A program made the position numbers and the translations under genes. Positions 5,911 to 13,195 of a stretch of 14,556 bases of DNA are shown here, in pieces. Position 1 is the stretch's first letter. The number at the start of each line of letters is the position of its first letter. The notes beneath the pieces are model-generated. The model made no database searches. It worked only from the letters and a program-made list of their open reading frames with translations, and was not told the DNA's origin. Origin of the DNA: SZUA-430 sp041477875 (GTDB taxonomy: Bacteria > Pseudomonadota > Alphaproteobacteria > Micropepsales > Micropepsaceae); assembly GCA_041477875.1 (NCBI GenBank), contig JBGOVA010000118.1, positions 1 to 14,556 on the forward strand, read 5' to 3'.

Positions 5911-7452
5911 ATGAACGACGATCGAATGCCGATCCTGATCGGCTGCGGCCAGCTGACCCAGCGAACCGCGCAAACCGGAAAATACGAAGAAAGCCTCGAC
6001 CCACTACAACTTCTGACCGAAGCCGCAACGCACGCGCTCGCCGACACCGGCGCCGCCGACAAGCTGAAGCCGCTCATCGACAACATCTCGGTCGTGCGCT
6101 TCACCGCGGACTCGTCCGAAGCCGGTCGCCTGCCCATCGGCCAATACACGAACGCCCCGCGCTCGCTCGGCAACCGCATCGGTGCCAAGGCGAAGCGCGA
6201 GTACTACACAGCCGCCGGCGGCAACACGCCGCAATATCTCGTCAATCGCACGGCCGAGGAAATCGCCAACGGCGAAAGCACGGTCGCGCTGCTCGCTGGA
6301 TCCGAAGATTTGGCGACGATGATCGGCGCGCTGAACAAAGGCATTCAACTGAAGTGGGGCGAGGACGCGGGCGGCGAACCGATCCAAATCGGCGAAAACA
6401 GGCGCGGCGTGAACGACATCGAACGCGCACACGCAATCTACTTTCCAGTCAATGCCTACCCGCTGTTCGAGAACGGCATCCGCGGACACAAGGGCCGCGG
6501 CGTGCGCGACCATCAACTCGCGCTCGGCCGCCTCTTCTCGCCGTTCTCGAAAGTTGCGGCGGCGAATCCGAATTCGTGGTTCCCAAAATTCCGCACGCCC
6601 GAGGAAATTGCGACGCCGGCCGACAACAACCGCTACGTCGGATTCCCTTACACCAAGTACATGAATGCCGTGATCCAGGTCGACATGGCGGCCGCCGTCG
6701 TAATGACGAATGTCAAGACCGCGCGCGACCTCGGCATTCCGGAATCGAAATGGGTCTATCTGCACGGCTGCGCCGACGCGACCGACATTTGGCACGTCAG
6801 CGAGCGCGTGAACTACTATTCTTCTCCGGCGATTCGCACGATGGGCCAAAAGGCCTTCGCGATGGCCGGCAAGACCGTGGCCGACATGAGCTTCATCGAT
6901 CTCTATTCCTGCTTCCCCTCGGCCGTCGAAATCGGCTGCGCGGAATTGGGACTAGCCGAGGACGATCCGCGCGGCCTGACGGTCACGGGCGGCTTGCCGT
7001 ACTTCGGGGGCGCTGGAAACAACTACGTCATGCATTCGATCGTCACGATGATGGAAAAGGTGCGCTCGAAGCCCGGCAGCTTCGGCATGGTCACAGCCAA
7101 CGGCTGGTACGTGACCAAGCACGCGCTCGGCATCTATTCGACGTCGCCGGTGAAGGGCGGATGGAGGCGCGAAGACCCGAAATCCTATCAGCGCGACATC
7201 GACGCGATGCCTCATCCGCAAGTCGAGGCAAAGCCGGAAGGCGAGGGCACCGTCGAAACCTACACGGTGATGCACGATCGCGGCGGACCGAAGATCGGCA
7301 TCATCATCGGCCGCCTCGCCAACGGCAAACGTTTCATCGCGCACACACCGAACGACCCGGCCACGCTGAACGACCTCATGGAGCGCGAAACGCTGAACCG
7401 TCGCGGCCGCGTGACAGCCGGCGACAAGACCAACCTCTTCGTGTCGCAGTAA
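5911..7452 (+). CDS. Thiolase-like protein (SCP2-thiolase/TLP1 type) lacking the nucleophilic Cys
   Basis: This 513-residue protein has the thiolase superfamily fold but is longer than ordinary thiolases. In the first active-site loop the family Cys is replaced: AAGGNTPQYL (101-110) has Gly at about 103 where SCP2 thiolases have Cys. The HDCF-like loop reads DLYSCFPSAVE (330-340), and GGLPYFGGAGNNYVMHSI (360-377) carries His375. An extra C-terminal domain from about 405 to 513 matches the layout of thiolase-like proteins of type 1, which bind CoA but, as I recall, lack ordinary thiolase activity. It is usually annotated as acetyl-CoA acetyltransferase, but true thiolysis is doubtful. It starts 9 bases after the aminotransferase stop, with a short GGA five bases upstream of its ATG. 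Cytoplasmic. Confidence 0.85.
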   Translation: MNDDRMPILIGCGQLTQRTAQTGKYEESLDPLQLLTEAATHALADTGAADKLKPLIDNISVVRFTADSSEAGRLPIGQYTNAPRSLGNRIGAKAKREYYTAAGGNTPQYLVNRTAEEIANGESTVALLAGSEDLATMIGALNKGIQLKWGEDAGGEPIQIGENRRGVNDIERAHAIYFPVNAYPLFENGIRGHKGRGVRDHQLALGRLFSPFSKVAAANPNSWFPKFRTPEEIATPADNNRYVGFPYTKYMNAVIQVDMAAAVVMTNVKTARDLGIPESKWVYLHGCADATDIWHVSERVNYYSSPAIRTMGQKAFAMAGKTVADMSFIDLYSCFPSAVEIGCAELGLAEDDPRGLTVTGGLPYFGGAGNNYVMHSIVTMMEKVRSKPGSFGMVTANGWYVTKHALGIYSTSPVKGGWRREDPKSYQRDIDAMPHPQVEAKPEGEGTVETYTVMHDRGGPKIGIIIGRLANGKRFIAHTPNDPATLNDLMERETLNRRGRVTAGDKTNLFVSQ

Positions 7453-7458
7453 CGATCC

Positions 7459-8010
7459 ATGGCGCGGCTCTACCTTGTCAGACACGGCGAGACGTCGGGG
7501 ACGTTCACGGACTCGCGCGATCCCGGCCTGACCGAACGCGGCCGTCAGCAAGCCCAAACTGCCGCCGACCGCCTGCGCCTCATGCAGCCGAAGCAAATTG
7601 TGACGAGCCCGCTGCGCCGCGCCGTCGAGACGGCGATGCCCTTGTCGTTCGCGCTTTCGATGCAGCCGCTCGTCGTCAACGAGGTTGCGGAGATCCCGTC
7701 GCCGCCGAACATGAGCCTCGACCATCGCGGCGAGTGGTTGCGCGCGATCATGGGCCGCAACTGGAGTCAGACCGATCCAGGCCTGCGGCAATGGCGCGAC
7801 GGCATCGTGAACGTCTTGACGCGGTTGCAGGTCGACACCGCGATCTACTCTCACTTTGTTGCAATCAACGTCGCGCTTGGCGCATCGATTGGCGACGACC
7901 GCGTGACCTGCTTCATGCCCGCGCACGCCTCGGTCACAATCCTCGAAACGAACGGACGGGCCGTCTCGCTCGTTGAAATCGGGCAGACGGCTGAAACGAC
8001 GGTGAGATAG
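7459..8010 (+). CDS. Histidine phosphatase family protein (phosphoglycerate mutase-like)
   Basis: This 183-residue protein belongs to the branch-1 histidine phosphatases. It begins LVRHGE with the phospho-accepting His9 between Arg8 and Gly10. TSPLRRAVETA (49-59) supplies the phosphate-binding arginine, Glu78 in NEVAEIP is a candidate acid, and His132 in YSHFVAIN is the second catalytic histidine. All core residues are present, so it should be an active phosphatase; a true mutase is unlikely at this size. It starts 6 bases after the thiolase-like gene and ends 2 bases before the amidase start, so translation is probably coupled. The substrate is unknown; neighbours suggest an acyl-CoA or organic acid phosphate, which is only an inference. 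Confidence 0.87.
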   Translation: MARLYLVRHGETSGTFTDSRDPGLTERGRQQAQTAADRLRLMQPKQIVTSPLRRAVETAMPLSFALSMQPLVVNEVAEIPSPPNMSLDHRGEWLRAIMGRNWSQTDPGLRQWRDGIVNVLTRLQVDTAIYSHFVAINVALGASIGDDRVTCFMPAHASVTILETNGRAVSLVEIGQTAETTVR

Positions 8011-8012
8011 GC

Positions 8013-9416
8013 ATGACCGATCTGCATTGGATGACGGCAACGCAACTGATCGCCGCCTATCGCACCAAGGATCTGTCGCCCGTCGAAGTCGCTGAATATC
8101 TGCTGGGCCGCATCGAAGCGCTCGACGCGCGCATCAACGCGATGTGCCTGATCGATGCGGAAACAACGCTCGCCCAAGCCCGCGCCTCCGAAGAGCGCTG
8201 GATGAACGGCGAACCGCAAGGCCTGCTCGACGGCGTGCCCGTCGCGATCAAGGACTTGGTGCTCTCCAAAGGTTGGCCGACCTTGCGCGGCTCGAAAACG
8301 GTCGACCGCAATCAGCCGTGGGAACACGACGCGCCCAGTGTCGCGCGCCTGCGCGAGCACGGCGCCGTCTTCATCGGCAAAACGACGACGCCCGAGTTCG
8401 GTTGGAAGGGCACGAACGACAGCCCGCTCACCGGCGTCACGCGCAATCCGTGGAATTTGAAAAAAACGCCGGGCGGCTCGAGCGGCGGGGCAGGGGCCGC
8501 ACTCGCCGCCGGCTATTGCCCGCTCGCGATCGGGACCGACGCCGGCGGCTCGATCCGCATCCCGGCAAGTTTCTCCGGCGTCTTCGGCCTGAAGCCGACC
8601 TTCGGCCGCGTGGCCGCGTGGCCGGCAAGCCCGTTCACGACGCTGGCGCACGCAGGCCCGATGTCGCGCGCCGTCGCGGACGGCGCCCTCTTCCTGAACG
8701 TGATCTCCGAACCCGACGCGCGCGATTGGTACCAGCAGCCGTTCCTGCAAATGGATTTCTGTTGGGATCTGACAAAGGGCATCCGCGGCGCGAGAATCGC
8801 GTTCAGCCCGCGCTTGGGCTGGGTCGAGCGCGTGGATCCGCAGGTCGAACAAACCGTCTCGCGCGCGGCGCAACGCTTCACGGAACTCGGCGCCAATGTC
8901 GCGCAAGCCGATCCGCCGGGCGGCGATCCCTCATCGTTCTTCAGGGCCCTTTATTTCTCCGGTGCGGGCTTCCTTCTCGCCGACTATCCGCCCGAGAAAC
9001 TTGAGCTGCTGGATCCGAACCTGCGCGCGATCGTCGAAGAGTCGCGCTCAATAACGCGCAAGGACTTCCAGCAAGCGACCGCCGCCCGCGCCGCCTATGG
9101 CGGCGCCATGAAAGCCTTCATGCAGGACTACGACTTCCTCGTGACGCCGACGATAGCGGTGCCGCCGTTCGACACGCCGCATGTCACGCCCTTCGATCCG
9201 AACGGGAAACTGTGGATGGAATGGACCCCGTTCACTTACCCCTTCAACCTCACTCAGCAACCGGCCGCGAGCGTCCCTTGCGGCTTCACGACCGAGGGCC
9301 TGCCGATCGGCATCCAGATCGTCGGCCGCATGGGCGACGATGCCCGCGTCCTGCAGGCCTCGCATGCGCTCGAGAAACTCCTAGGCTTGGCGGAGAGGCA
9401 CCCTTCCGACATTTGA
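8013..9416 (+). CDS. Amidase signature family hydrolase
   Basis: This 467-residue enzyme has the complete Ser-cisSer-Lys triad of the amidase signature family: Lys80 in PVAIKDL, Ser156 in PGGSSGGA, and nucleophile Ser180 in GTDAGGSIRIP. The spacing Lys80-Ser156-Ser180 fits family members such as FAAH and malonamidase. It should hydrolyse a carboxylic amide to acid and ammonia. No GatB or GatC lies nearby, so it is unlikely to be the tRNA amidotransferase subunit GatA. It is the last gene of the operon that starts at 4738. Its stop converges on the toxin-antitoxin locus 16 bases away, and I see no hairpin terminator between them. No signal peptide; cytoplasmic. Confidence 0.93.
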   Translation: MTDLHWMTATQLIAAYRTKDLSPVEVAEYLLGRIEALDARINAMCLIDAETTLAQARASEERWMNGEPQGLLDGVPVAIKDLVLSKGWPTLRGSKTVDRNQPWEHDAPSVARLREHGAVFIGKTTTPEFGWKGTNDSPLTGVTRNPWNLKKTPGGSSGGAGAALAAGYCPLAIGTDAGGSIRIPASFSGVFGLKPTFGRVAAWPASPFTTLAHAGPMSRAVADGALFLNVISEPDARDWYQQPFLQMDFCWDLTKGIRGARIAFSPRLGWVERVDPQVEQTVSRAAQRFTELGANVAQADPPGGDPSSFFRALYFSGAGFLLADYPPEKLELLDPNLRAIVEESRSITRKDFQQATAARAAYGGAMKAFMQDYDFLVTPTIAVPPFDTPHVTPFDPNGKLWMEWTPFTYPFNLTQQPAASVPCGFTTEGLPIGIQIVGRMGDDARVLQASHALEKLLGLAERHPSDI

Positions 9417-9432
9417 GGCCGCGAGTGGCTTC

Positions 9433-9725
9433 TTATTCAAAGTGATGTTCAGAATCTCGCGCGCCGTGGCGCACCCGCAGGATGTGTACTTCTTTGGCCG
9501 TGTCGTCGACGCTATAGAACACGAGGTAGGGATAGCGCACGATCGGCAGCACGCGAACGCCGGGTCGGTCCGTCTCGCGGCAACTGAATGGGTAGCGCGC
9601 AAGTCGATCGATTGCACGTTTGATGCGGCGTTCACCCGCTTTGCCCCGCGCGGATCCTGTGTTTCGATGTAAGAATAAATCTCGTCGAGCTGCTTAAGCG
9701 CGCGGCGCGCAAAGCGAATTCTCAC
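9433..9725 (-). pseudogene. Frameshifted ParE/RelE-family toxin
   Basis: Starting at GTG 9725, the frame encodes RIRFARRALKQLDEIYSYIE and then DPRGAKRVNA, a typical ParE/RelE N-terminus. Near 9625-9629 the frame breaks. A -1 shift there restores ARIKRAIDRL, then RYPYLVFYSVDD and HILRVRHGARD, and a TAA at 9433-9435. The repaired product would be 97 residues, the normal family length, with the usual C-terminal Arg/His segment. Without the shift, translation runs on in the wrong frame into the amidase region (stop at 9381). The simplest cause is loss of one C (GCCCGC to GCCGC). The sequence is not a canonical slippery heptamer, so a programmed shift is less likely; an assembly error is possible. 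The GTG start overlaps the antitoxin stop by four bases, indicating coupled translation. Confidence 0.88.
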
Positions 9726-9958
9726 AGGCTGTGGCGGGCAAACATTGCGGCCACTTCGGCGTCGCTGGCGAACTCGCCCCGGCGCGCTTCCGCGAGCGCC
9801 TGCTCAAGGTCGGCGCGTTCCTCGTCGCTGAGTTTGTAAGGCGTCGTGGCTAACTGGTTCATATGCTCAAGCACTTCGGCCGCCGCCTCCTGGCGGTCGG
9901 GCGGCCATGTCCGCGCAACCTCAACCGCCTTTTCGAGTCGTTTCGAGATGTGGTTCAT
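9722..9958 (-). CDS. Antitoxin of a ParE/RelE-type toxin-antitoxin module
   Basis: This small protein (78 residues) precedes the toxin and overlaps it by GTGA (9722-9725). The N-terminal part (about 1-35, with KAVEVARTWPPDRQEAAAEV) is helical. The C-terminal part, LSDEERADLEQALAEARRG and then EFASDAEVAAMFARHSL, is the toxin-binding type seen in alphaproteobacterial antitoxins paired with ParE/RelE toxins. The ATG at 9958 has AAGGTGA close upstream; a TTG one codon earlier is less likely. It should neutralise the toxin and, with it, repress its own promoter. The reading frame is intact although the partner is broken. Family assignment is from pattern and context. Confidence 0.82.
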   Translation of the reverse strand: MNHISKRLEKAVEVARTWPPDRQEAAAEVLEHMNQLATTPYKLSDEERADLEQALAEARRGEFASDAEVAAMFARHSL

Positions 9959-9976
9959 CAATCACCTTTCCATATT

Positions 9977-9996
9977 ACTATAGCACGGTGACCACC
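9977..9996 (-). promoter_or_regulatory. Candidate promoter/operator of the toxin-antitoxin locus
   Basis: On the minus strand TATAGT (plus positions 9977-9982) lies about 20 bases upstream of the antitoxin start and can serve as a -10 element. The inverted repeat GGTG-AC-CACC at 9987-9996 sits right beside it, where an antitoxin operator would be expected. No good -35 hexamer is visible and the repeat is short, so this is a tentative call. Confidence 0.3.
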
Positions 9997-10032
9997 TTGG
10001 CGGACAGGCGCCCGTCGGATATTTGAGATGGG

Positions 10033-11553
10033 ATGTGGACGCCGGGACCCCAGATTCTCACTGTCGACGAAATGAACGAGGTCGACCGGTTGACCGTGGC
10101 CTCCGGCACGCCGTCGCTGACGCTCATGGAAAACGCCGGCCGCCAAGTCGCGAACGAGATCGCGAAACGCTGGCCTTGCCGCAAGACGACGGTACTCTGC
10201 GGGCCCGGCAACAACGGTGGCGACGGCTACGTCATCGCACGCCATCTGCAGACGCGCGGCTATCCGGTTGAGGTCGTCACCTTCGGCGACAACGGCTTGA
10301 AGCCGGATGCGGCGGCGATGGCGAAGCAATGGAGCGGCCCGACACGTCGCTTCGATCGGAAAGAGCCCGTGCGCGGCGAGCTTTTCGTGGATGCGATCTT
10401 CGGCGCGGGCCTCTCGCGCGGCCTGTCGCCCGAGTTGAGTCAGCTGTTTGAAGACATCGCCATGTCCGACGTTCCCATCGTCGCGGTCGACGTCCCGAGC
10501 GGCATCGGCGGCGACCAAGCGAAATTCCTCGACGACGGCCAACCGTGGAACGCCACGCTGACCGTGACGTTCTTCCGCAAGAAACCCGCGCACGTTCTCT
10601 ACCCCGCGCGAAGACATTGCGGCGAGGTCGCGTGCGTCGACATCGACATCCCGACCGGCATGTTCCACGCGCTCGTGGACCAACAGCAGGGGGGCGGCGC
10701 CCGTCGCCCGTCCTGCGTCGAGAACATCGAGCCCCCGCTTCCGCCGCCGCTCGACGCTGCGGCTCACAAATACAACCGCGGCCACTGCATCGTCGTCAGC
10801 GGCCCGCCGAGCGCGACGGGTGCCGCGCGGCTCGCCGCGCGCGGCGCGTTGCGGTCGGGCGCGGGCCTCGTCACCGTCGTTGCGGCCAAGGACGCGCTGC
10901 CGGTGCTCAGCGCGTCGCTCACCGCAATCATGGTCCGCGAGGCGGCCGACGGCGCCGCTCTCGCCGCATTGCTGCAAGACAAGAGACTGAACGCCGTGGT
11001 CCTCGGCCCCGGCAACGGCGTCGGCAAACCGACGCAGGAGCGCGTCGTTGCCGCCCTGGCGTCCGGCGCCTTCACGGTTCTCGACGCCGACGCGCTGACA
11101 AGCTTCGCAGGCGCCGCCGACAAGCTTTTCAAGCAACTGAACGCGAAGGCCGTGCTTACGCCCCACGAGGGCGAGTTCGAAAAACTGTTCCCCGGCCTCC
11201 TGAACGGGTCGCGCAATCGCATCGATGCGGCGCGAGCGGCCGCGCAGCGATCCGCCGCCGTCGTTCTGCTCAAAGGCCCCGACACGGTCGTGGCTGATCC
11301 AACGGGTAACGTCGCCGTCAACACCAACGCACCGCCCTTTCTCGCAACCGCCGGATCGGGCGACGTTCTCGCCGGCATCATCGGCGGCCTCATGGCGCAA
11401 GGCATGAGGGCATTCGACGCCGCCCGCACCGGCGCGTTTTTGCACGGCGAATGCGGCAGAATCGCCGGGCGCGGGTTGATCGCGGAGGATCTGCCGGAGT
11501 GCCTCGCTGACGCCCAGAAATCTCTGGAAAACGGTCGCGGCACCGGGCTTTGA
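10033..11553 (+). CDS. nnr: Bifunctional NAD(P)H-hydrate repair enzyme (epimerase and ADP-dependent dehydratase)
   Basis: This 506-residue protein repairs hydrated NADH and NADPH in the cytoplasm. The N-terminal YjeF_N epimerase domain (about 1-215) carries LMENAGR (31-37), GPGNNGGDGY (57-66), DAIFGAGLSRGL with Asp120, and VAVDVPSGIGGD near 150. The C-terminal ribokinase-like dehydratase domain (about 235-505) carries GHCIVVSG, SGAGLVTV, VLGPGNGVG, LDADALTSF, LTPHEGEF, LLKGPDTVV and AGSGDVLAGIIGG, with catalytic Asp444. Both halves look complete. The ATG at 10033 gives the standard N-terminus, although its ribosome binding site is modest; another ATG at 10028 is out of frame. It is divergent from the toxin-antitoxin locus, with about 75 bases between. 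tRNA-Leu follows 102 bases downstream. Confidence 0.96.
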   Translation: MWTPGPQILTVDEMNEVDRLTVASGTPSLTLMENAGRQVANEIAKRWPCRKTTVLCGPGNNGGDGYVIARHLQTRGYPVEVVTFGDNGLKPDAAAMAKQWSGPTRRFDRKEPVRGELFVDAIFGAGLSRGLSPELSQLFEDIAMSDVPIVAVDVPSGIGGDQAKFLDDGQPWNATLTVTFFRKKPAHVLYPARRHCGEVACVDIDIPTGMFHALVDQQQGGGARRPSCVENIEPPLPPPLDAAAHKYNRGHCIVVSGPPSATGAARLAARGALRSGAGLVTVVAAKDALPVLSASLTAIMVREAADGAALAALLQDKRLNAVVLGPGNGVGKPTQERVVAALASGAFTVLDADALTSFAGAADKLFKQLNAKAVLTPHEGEFEKLFPGLLNGSRNRIDAARAAAQRSAAVVLLKGPDTVVADPTGNVAVNTNAPPFLATAGSGDVLAGIIGGLMAQGMRAFDAARTGAFLHGECGRIAGRGLIAEDLPECLADAQKSLENGRGTGL

Positions 11554-11577
11554 GTTTAAAGACGCCCCTGCTATAGA
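11550..11577 (+). promoter_or_regulatory. Candidate sigma70 promoter for tRNA-Leu
   Basis: TTGAGT at 11550-11555 and TATAGA at 11572-11577 are spaced by 16 bases and match the consensus at 4/6 and 5/6. The -35 overlaps the last codons and stop of nnr. Transcription would begin near 11584, giving a leader of about 70 bases before the mature tRNA. That leader holds a short hairpin GGCAC-CGCTT-GTGCC at 11605-11619. The same promoter could also feed tig downstream. Confidence 0.4.
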
Positions 11578-11655
11578 CAGCCCCCTTATTTTCCGACAGG
11601 AACTGGCACCGCTTGTGCCGGCGTCTTATTGGGTACGCGCGCCGGCAAGTCCCGG

Positions 11656-11740
11656 GCGGGCGTGGCGGAACTGGTAGACGCGCTGGATTTAGGTTCCAGT
11701 GACGCAAGTCGTGGGGGTTCAAATCCCTTCGCCCGCACCA
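11656..11740 (+). tRNA. tRNA-Leu (UAG)
   Basis: The 85-base gene folds as a class II tRNA. The 7-bp acceptor stem is GCGGGCG (11656-11662) against CGCCCGC (11730-11736), followed by A73 and an encoded CCA at 11738-11740. The D-arm has GGCGGAACTGGTAGACGC. The anticodon stem CTGGA/TCCAG encloses loop TTTAGGT with anticodon TAG at 11690-11692, which reads CUN leucine codons. A short variable arm (about GACGCAAGTC) and the T-arm with GGTTCAAATC complete it. It lies upstream of tig, an arrangement I recall from other alphaproteobacteria. Confidence 0.97.
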
Positions 11741-11797
11741 ACGCGCTCCCAAATAAGAAGCCGGCCGCGGCACTATAGAATGAGGCAGGACGACGCC

Positions 11798-13162
11798 ATG
11801 GAAATTACCGAAACGGTGAACGACGCCCTTCGCCGCGAATTCCGCATCACCGTCGGCGCGAGCGACCTGGACGCGAAGCTGATGACGCGCCTGGAGGGCA
11901 TGAAAGACCAAGTCCAACTCAAGGGCTTTCGCCCCGGCAAGGTGCCGGTCGCGCATCTGCGCAAGACCTTCGGCAAGTCCATGATGGGCGAGATCGTCCA
12001 AGAAGCGGTCGCGGAGTCGAGCCAAAAGGCGGTCGAGGATCGCTCGTTGCGCCCCGCGATGTCGCCGCAGATTCAGATGGTCAGCACCGTCGAGAAGGTG
12101 ATCGCCGGCGGAGAAGACCTGATCTTCACGATGGGCATCGATTTGATGCCCGACTTCAAGCTGACCGACGCCACCGCGATCTCGCTCGACCGCCCGGTCA
12201 CCGAAGTAAGCGACGACGACGTGCAGGACTCGTTGAAGCGCCTCGCGGCCCAGCAGCGCACTTATGAGCCGAAGGGCGACGACGCCCCGGCCCAGGACGG
12301 CGATCAGCTGGTGATCGACTTCACGGGCAAGATCGACGGCATCCCCTTTGAGGGAGGCACGGCCGAAAACGCGGAGCTGGTCGTCGGTTCTGGCTCGTTC
12401 ATCCCGGGCTTCGAAGACCAGTTGAAGGGCACGAAAGCGGGCGACAGCAAAGCCGTCGCCGTGACCTTCCCCAACGACTATCCGGCGGCCAACCTCGCCG
12501 GCAAATTCGCCGATTTCGACGTCCGTGTGAAGGAAGTGCGCCGCGGCGTGGAGGCCGAGGTCGATGAAAGCCTGGCAACGAAGCTCGGCCTCGACAGTCT
12601 CGACAAGCTCCGCGACGCAGCTCGCACCCAGCTCTCGAACGAGTTCGCCCGCGCCAGCCGCGCACATCTGAAGCGCGCGCTCCTCGATGCACTCGACACC
12701 ACGCACAGCTTCGAACTGCCTTCCGGCATGGTCGAAGCCGAATTCCGCCAGATTTGGGCGCAGGTCGAACAGGACATCAAATCGGGCAATTTGGCTGACG
12801 AGGACAAGACGAAGTCGGAGGACGAACTCAAGGCCGAGTTCCGCAAGATCGCCGAGCGTCGCGTTCGCTTGGGCCTCGTACTGTCCGAGTTCGGCCGTTT
12901 GAACAACGTTCAAGTGACGCAGGACGAGCTGAACCGCGCCGTCGTCGCGCAGGCGCGCCAGTATCCGGGCCAGGAAAAGAAGATCTTCGAGATCTACCGC
13001 AACAATCCTGACGCTGTCGCCCAATTGCGCGCGCCGATCTTCGAGGACAAGGTCGTGGACTTCCTGGTCGGCCAGGTGAAGATCACGGATCGCCCGGTGA
13101 GTCGCACCGACCTGTTCAAGGACCCCGACGACCTGGCGAAAATCCTGAAGGCAACTAACTAA
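11798..13162 (+). CDS. tig: Trigger factor (ribosome-associated chaperone, FKBP-type prolyl isomerase)
   Basis: Trigger factor binds at the ribosome exit tunnel and shields nascent chains. The 454-residue length fits alphaproteobacterial members. The ribosome-binding signature is GFRPGKVP (residues 43-50). The FKBP prolyl isomerase domain (about 165-248) shows GDQLVIDFTGKIDG, FEGGTAEN, GSGSFIPGFEDQLKG and FADFDVRVKEV. The rest is the helical C-terminal chaperone domain. The ATG at 11798 is preferred over an ATG at 11780 and the longer open frame through the tRNA, because GGCAGGA lies seven bases upstream and it gives the standard N-terminus. clpP follows after 33 bases. A TATAGA at 11774-11779 could be a -10 element, but no -35 is visible. 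Confidence 0.97.
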   Translation: MEITETVNDALRREFRITVGASDLDAKLMTRLEGMKDQVQLKGFRPGKVPVAHLRKTFGKSMMGEIVQEAVAESSQKAVEDRSLRPAMSPQIQMVSTVEKVIAGGEDLIFTMGIDLMPDFKLTDATAISLDRPVTEVSDDDVQDSLKRLAAQQRTYEPKGDDAPAQDGDQLVIDFTGKIDGIPFEGGTAENAELVVGSGSFIPGFEDQLKGTKAGDSKAVAVTFPNDYPAANLAGKFADFDVRVKEVRRGVEAEVDESLATKLGLDSLDKLRDAARTQLSNEFARASRAHLKRALLDALDTTHSFELPSGMVEAEFRQIWAQVEQDIKSGNLADEDKTKSEDELKAEFRKIAERRVRLGLVLSEFGRLNNVQVTQDELNRAVVAQARQYPGQEKKIFEIYRNNPDAVAQLRAPIFEDKVVDFLVGQVKITDRPVSRTDLFKDPDDLAKILKATN

Positions 13163-13195
13163 GTAACGCGGCCTGGTGCCGCCGAGGGCTGTGTG

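Noticed and set aside
8013..9416. Amidase as GatA of the tRNA-dependent amidotransferase
   Set aside because: No gatB or gatC is adjacent, and the operon partners are metabolic. The general amidase call is safer.
9381..9725. The uninterrupted 114-codon frame of the toxin taken as a real protein
   Set aside because: After VNA the frame turns into low-similarity Cys/Ser-rich sequence and overlaps the end of the amidase gene, while the -1 frame carries the true family sequence. Annotated as a frameshifted toxin ending at 9433.
9958..11445. A 495-codon open frame antisense to nnr
   Set aside because: Nnr is complete with both domains on the plus strand; the opposite frame is a compositional shadow.
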